Origin: Clostridiales bacterium UBA2432
GTDB lineage: Bacteria; Bacillota; Clostridia; Lachnospirales; Vallitaleaceae
Assembly (NCBI GenBank): GCA_002342805.1
Contig: DDQW01000045.1
Location: forward strand, 493-8,879
Length of the DNA: 8,387 nt
Direction: 5' to 3'
Shown here: one piece after another, positions 5,232-8,387 of the stretch
Layout: each line of letters begins with the position of its first letter
Position numbering within the stretch: position 1 is the stretch's first letter
Translations under genes and position numbers: made by a program
The notes under the pieces: generated by a model
The model's database searches: none
What the model was told of the DNA's origin: nothing
The model's input: the letters and a program-made list of their open reading frames with translations, nothing else

Positions 5232-5738
5232 TTAACGACTTGCTTCTTCAAATAAAAATCCCCATAAAATAACGCCGAACATTTTTATTGCTTTACTTTT
5301 CTCTCGATACATGGTCGATCTAGAAATATTATAATGTTCTGCTAACTTTTCAACGGACTTTAATCGCCGTTGGATGTATATACAATCTAATATTTCAAAG
5401 TATTTTTCGCCTTCATCCGGATAAGCTTTTAACTGTTTCATAGATAGATCGATAAAGTCTAAAATACTTTTGCTTTCTTCAATACTTTGTAACCTTGAGT
5501 TCAAACGTTTCTGATTGATTCTCGGTTCAATATCCACCATAGAATTAATCAAATCGGTCAGCTTCTTATCGGTACTTTCTCGGCATTCTTGGTCCATTTC
5601 TTCTAAAGATACTTTAATCCGCCACAATACCTTACTATATAACTCTAAAAGCGCTTTTGTATTATGATATACGTGCTCATCAGCCTGACTACAAAGGTCA
5701 TAGCTAGCTGTAACTTCTCTTAACATGCTATTAATCAT
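5232..5738 (-). CDS. ArpU/DUF1492-like regulator with sigma region-4-type HTH
   Basis: This 168-residue protein looks like the ArpU/DUF1492 group of phage and ICE transcription regulators. Most of it (about 20-125) is predicted helical and polar, without membrane segments. The C-terminus (about 112-160) holds the typical pattern: YFEILDCIYIQ, then a helix-turn-helix KSVEKLAEHYNISRSTMYREK, then an ILWG motif near 157-160. That end resembles sigma-70 region 4. The ATG at 5738 is preceded by AGGTGGG, at rather wide spacing (about 10 nt); a second ATG at 5726 has no ribosome binding site. The gene lies upstream of the attenuator-controlled sigma-like gene and could control it. The IS21 element begins within about 60-90 bp upstream, no clear promoter is left in that gap, and its native expression may be disrupted. 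Confidence 0.7.
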   Translation of the reverse strand: MINSMLREVTASYDLCSQADEHVYHNTKALLELYSKVLWRIKVSLEEMDQECRESTDKKLTDLINSMVDIEPRINQKRLNSRLQSIEESKSILDFIDLSMKQLKAYPDEGEKYFEILDCIYIQRRLKSVEKLAEHYNISRSTMYREKSKAIKMFGVILWGFLFEEASR

Positions 5739-5827
5739 TTGTATTTAACCCACCTTACCTTTTTAATTCATTGTCAATTCATAAGTTCCTCAATTCTAAG
5801 TGATTATTTCTCGTTTAGGACAGCACC

Positions 5828-5925
5828 CATACGCGTTTGAACATCACCAGTACACATGTTAGCATCACCTTTGAAAAAAATCGAATTCACATAAAAGCAT
5901 CACCAATTCGCACAAAAGCATCACT
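5828..5925. repeat. Four 21-bp repeats at the IS21 left end
   Basis: Copies at 5828-5848, 5849-5869, 5884-5904 and 5905-5925 each end in CATCACC or CATCACT. The last two are head-to-tail and differ at 3 of 21 positions; the first pair is also head-to-tail but more diverged, and 14 bp separate the pairs. IS21-family elements carry multiple transposase-binding repeats at their ends, which is the likely role here. A weak further copy may occupy 5807-5827. Confidence 0.75.
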
Positions 5926-5953
5926 TGCGATAGAATAAATATGAGATTAAAAT
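5925..5953 (+). promoter_or_regulatory. Probable istA promoter
   Basis: TTGCGA (5925-5930), a 17-bp spacer and TAAAAT (5948-5953) form a good promoter with a start expected near 5960, about 25 nt before the istA ATG. The -35 overlaps the last bases of the innermost 21-bp repeat, so IstA bound there could repress its own gene. Confidence 0.55.
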
Positions 5954-5968
5954 CTCAACATTCTATCG
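5928..5968. repeat. Palindrome overlapping the istA promoter
   Basis: CGATAGAAT (5928-5936) pairs with ATTCTATCG (5960-5968), and inside it GAGATT (5943-5948) pairs with AATCTC (5951-5956) across two bases. The istA ribosome binding site AGGAGG begins at 5971, three bases after the palindrome. Transcripts entering from outside the IS would fold this hairpin next to the ribosome binding site, while transcripts from the internal promoter, starting near 5960, would lack its 5' arm. It may also be an operator. Confidence 0.6.
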
Positions 5969-5984
5969 AAAGGAGGCCAACCAT

Positions 5985-7565
5985 ATGGCCAAGAAAATCA
6001 AAGTAAAATTAATCTTGGAACTACGTGCAGCTAACATGTCACAACGCGAAATCAGCAGAAGCAGAAAAATCTCATCACATTCAGTCAGCGATGTTTGTAA
6101 AATAGCGACTGAGAAAAACATCAAGTACAACGACATCAAGGACAAATCAGATGAAGAAGTATATCAACTCTTCTTCCCCAACAAGTTTGTCACAGATACC
6201 TTATACAAAAAGCCTGATTATAATTACATTCATAGTGAACTCAAGAAAACCGGTGTTACTTTAAAGCTCTTATGGAGTGAATACAAGGACAGTTGTGTTG
6301 CTGATGGTGAATTATCCTTTGGTTACACAAAGTTCTGTGAAGGATACTCAGAACACGTCATAGCCAATAGTTTAACCAACCATCTACGGCACAAACCAGG
6401 TATGGTATGTGAGGTTGATTGGAGCGGTCCGACTATGAAAATTGTTGATGCTACCACTGGTGAACTTATTACTGTATATCTTTTTGTTGCAACGCTGCCC
6501 TATAGCCAGTATTCATATGTTGAGCCTTGTCTCGATATGAAGCAGAATACATGGATCAAATGTAACGTAAAGATGTTTGAATTCTTTGGTGGCTCTACAG
6601 TTCGCATTACTTGTGATAACCTGCGTACGGGCGTTGTAAGTCATCCTCGTGAAGGAGAGATTATACTAAACGAACAATACGAAGCTTTTGGTAATCATTA
6701 TTACACTGCTATTATACCTGCAGGCGTTCGAAAACCGAAGCAGAAGGCATCTGTAGAAGGCACTGTAGGTAAAATCGCTACAGCTATTATTGCCAAGTTA
6801 AGAAATAAAACCTTTTACAATATCGATGAGGTAAAGGTGGCTCTAGCTAATAAACTTGATGAATTCAACAGCGCTCCCTTTCAAAAACGTGAAGGAAGTC
6901 GAAAATCGATATTCAATGAAGTTGAAAGACTTCGATTACGTGAATTACCAATGACATCTTATGAAGTTTCTGAATGGATTTATAATCATAAAGTTAACCT
7001 CGATTGCCATGTTGCTTTCAAAACCAACCGATACTCAGCACCATATCGTTATGTTGGTAAAAAAGTTGATATAAAAGCTAGTGAGTCCATCATCGAGATT
7101 TATTATAAGCAGGAACGAATTGCCAGTCATAAGCGAATTCCTGATTATAAGAAATATCAATGGGCTACTAAAGATGAACATATGCCTGATCAGTTCCATC
7201 ATGTAGAATGGGATGATACTAGAATTAAAAACTGGGCTAGTTCTATAGGTCCAAATACGTTGGATGTTATCGAAAGGATCTTCGATAGTGTCCGTGTAAA
7301 GGAGCAAGCATACAACTCATGTCTGTCTGTTCTTCGATTAAGTAAAGACTACACCAACGGTCGCCTCGAAGTTGCCTGCGAAATAGCATTAGAGAAACTA
7401 CGATCACCACGTTATAGAAATTTAAAGCCCATTCTTTCTTCCAATCAGGATAAAGTATATCTTGAAAAGAAAGAATACTTTAAAGAAGATAAAACGCATC
7501 TGAACAAACAACAAGGTTATGTTCGAGGGGCGGAATATTATCGACGTGGAGGTGATCAACAATGA
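5985..7565 (+). CDS. istA: IS21-family DDE transposase IstA
   Basis: This 526-residue transposase has the family's size and layout. An N-terminal helix-turn-helix region (about 8-45, MSQREISRSRKISSHSVSDV) should bind the end repeats. The RNase H-fold catalytic core shows D145 (EVDWSG), D211 (TCDNLR) and E258 (KASVEG), with the VD-W-G signature of this family. The C-terminal part (about 320-480) includes the usual IS21 segment with NRYSAPYRYVGKKV. All three catalytic acids are present and no frameshift is seen, so the enzyme is probably functional. AGGAGG (5971-5976) precedes the ATG. The stop overlaps the istB start as ATGA, which indicates coupled translation. IstA works with the ATPase IstB in cut-and-paste or copy-type transposition. 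Confidence 0.96.
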   Translation: MAKKIKVKLILELRAANMSQREISRSRKISSHSVSDVCKIATEKNIKYNDIKDKSDEEVYQLFFPNKFVTDTLYKKPDYNYIHSELKKTGVTLKLLWSEYKDSCVADGELSFGYTKFCEGYSEHVIANSLTNHLRHKPGMVCEVDWSGPTMKIVDATTGELITVYLFVATLPYSQYSYVEPCLDMKQNTWIKCNVKMFEFFGGSTVRITCDNLRTGVVSHPREGEIILNEQYEAFGNHYYTAIIPAGVRKPKQKASVEGTVGKIATAIIAKLRNKTFYNIDEVKVALANKLDEFNSAPFQKREGSRKSIFNEVERLRLRELPMTSYEVSEWIYNHKVNLDCHVAFKTNRYSAPYRYVGKKVDIKASESIIEIYYKQERIASHKRIPDYKKYQWATKDEHMPDQFHHVEWDDTRIKNWASSIGPNTLDVIERIFDSVRVKEQAYNSCLSVLRLSKDYTNGRLEVACEIALEKLRSPRYRNLKPILSSNQDKVYLEKKEYFKEDKTHLNKQQGYVRGAEYYRRGGDQQ

Positions 7566-8320
7566 CAATGCTAGATGATGAAACTCGTAGAAAACTAAGA
7601 GAATTAAACCTAGAAGACTTCATTGATGCGATCGATGCTCAGTCAAAAGATATATCCTACTCAACAATGACCTTTGAAGAACGTTTAAAAATGGCAGTTG
7701 ACCACTTATATCAATCGAAGAATAACAAAAAGGTAAAGCGACTTATTCGAATGTCAAAGTTCAGAATTCCAAATGCTGCAGTAACGAGTATTTATTATCC
7801 TGACAGAGGACTAGATAAGGAAAAGCTCTTATCACTAGCAACTTGCCAGTTCATTGATACGAATTCAAGTATTGTATTCCAAGGATTTACTGGTTCAGGT
7901 AAAACTTATCTAGCCTGTGCCATGGGCAAACAAGCTTGTATCAGCGGTATCAGAACACGATATATTCGTGTCCCGGATTTATTAATCCTCAGAGATGAAG
8001 CAACGTTGAAAGAGCAAGGAATCACCAAGCTTCTTAAAAAGTTTGCAGGCTACAAGCTACTCATCTTAGACGAATGGCTCATGGATGACTTGTCGGTAGA
8101 AGAACAACATTTTCTCTATGAATTAATAGAGCGTAGATACGACTGTTCCTCAACCATCTTTTGTACCCAATATCAACAAGTCGATTGGCACGAAAGACTT
8201 GGTGGTGATGTCCATGCTGATGCCATGATGGATCGAATTGTACACAATAATGTATGGGTTGATGCAGGTCAAAAGAACATGAGAAAGTTCTTTGGACAAC
8301 AACAAATGGAGAGACAATAA
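7562..8320 (+). CDS. istB: IS21-family helper ATPase IstB
   Basis: This 252-residue AAA+ ATPase, related to DnaC-like helicase loaders, helps IstA choose and engage target DNA. The Walker A motif is GFTGSGKT at 108-115, Walker B is LLILDE ending in D170-E171, a sensor-like segment STIFCTQY lies at 197-204, and an arginine region DAMMDRIVHN is near 220-229. The N-terminal 90 residues carry the usual helical IstB_N region. Length is normal and no lesion is seen. GGAGGTGAT lies just upstream of the ATG, which overlaps the istA stop. Both genes being intact suggests a recent or still active insertion. Confidence 0.96.
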   Translation: MTMLDDETRRKLRELNLEDFIDAIDAQSKDISYSTMTFEERLKMAVDHLYQSKNNKKVKRLIRMSKFRIPNAAVTSIYYPDRGLDKEKLLSLATCQFIDTNSSIVFQGFTGSGKTYLACAMGKQACISGIRTRYIRVPDLLILRDEATLKEQGITKLLKKFAGYKLLILDEWLMDDLSVEEQHFLYELIERRYDCSSTIFCTQYQQVDWHERLGGDVHADAMMDRIVHNNVWVDAGQKNMRKFFGQQQMERQ

Positions 8321-8328
8321 ACACATTC

Positions 8329-8351
8329 GCGCACTGCTAATGGCAGTGCGC
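8329..8351. repeat. 9-bp perfect inverted repeat after istB
   Basis: GCGCACTGC (8329-8337) and GCAGTGCGC (8343-8351) form a GC-rich hairpin with a 5-nt loop nine bases after the istB stop. There is no T-run on either side, so termination would be weak. It may protect the 3' end of the istAB mRNA or slow readthrough into the right IS end. Confidence 0.6.
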
Positions 8352-8387
8352 ATCCAATCAACAAGCGTTGCTCTAACAGGATACTAA

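Larger units (their letters stand above)
5801..8387 (+). mobile_element. IS21-family insertion sequence, right end outside the window
   Basis: The region holds the full IS21 hallmark: repeated sequences at the left end, istA and istB overlapping by ATGA, and opposite orientation to the surrounding genes. The left tip is not fixed: a degenerate repeat copy suggests it lies between 5801 and 5828. No inverted copy of the AGCATCACC repeat (GGTGATGCT) occurs after istB, so the right terminus and target duplication lie past 8387. Confidence 0.88.

Noticed and set aside
7035..8353. Minus-strand ORFs within istA and istB
   Set aside because: They are antisense shadows of intact, motif-complete IS21 genes.

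Overview
The window looks like the integration end of a Tn916-like integrative and conjugative element (ICE) from a low-GC Firmicute, most likely a gut-type Clostridia or Erysipelotrichia relative. The AT-rich coding sequence, strong AGGAGG-type ribosome binding sites, the Tn916-type Xis/Int pair and the small sigma-region-4 regulators all point that way. Host species cannot be named from this sequence. No relaxase, coupling protein, type IV secretion or cargo gene is visible, so the conjugation module, if present, lies outside the window.

All genes from 142 to 5738 are on the minus strand and read toward the left edge. In transcription order they are: an ArpU/DUF1492-like regulator (5738-5232); a promoter and layered leader with two intrinsic terminators and tiny ORFs (about 5166-4908); a sigma-70-region-4-like protein (4857-4414); a roughly 500-bp gene-free stretch that appears to hold a structured RNA and a long stem in the next leader (4413-3910); a DinG/XPD-type helicase (3909-1711); a small excisionase (1697-1506); and a tyrosine integrase (1413-142). 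The integrase is followed by a cluster of TTGACACC repeats that look like integrase arm-binding sites, so the element's attachment end is probably at or just beyond position 1.

From about 5801 to the right edge an IS21-family insertion sequence lies on the plus strand, with tandem 21-bp repeats at its left end, intact istA and istB overlapping by ATGA, and its right end beyond the window. It has landed just upstream of the ArpU-like regulator and may have separated that gene from its native promoter.

The likely logic, which is inference, is that the two sigma-like regulators control expression of the excision/integration genes, the leader in front of the sigma-like gene acts as a translation-coupled attenuator, and Int with Xis moves the element. 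Three things are not explained by standard Tn916-type architecture and are the main leads: the candidate structured RNA at about 4025-4290, the DinG-like helicase placed between the regulator and xis, and the two-step terminator/mini-ORF leader at 4908-5166.
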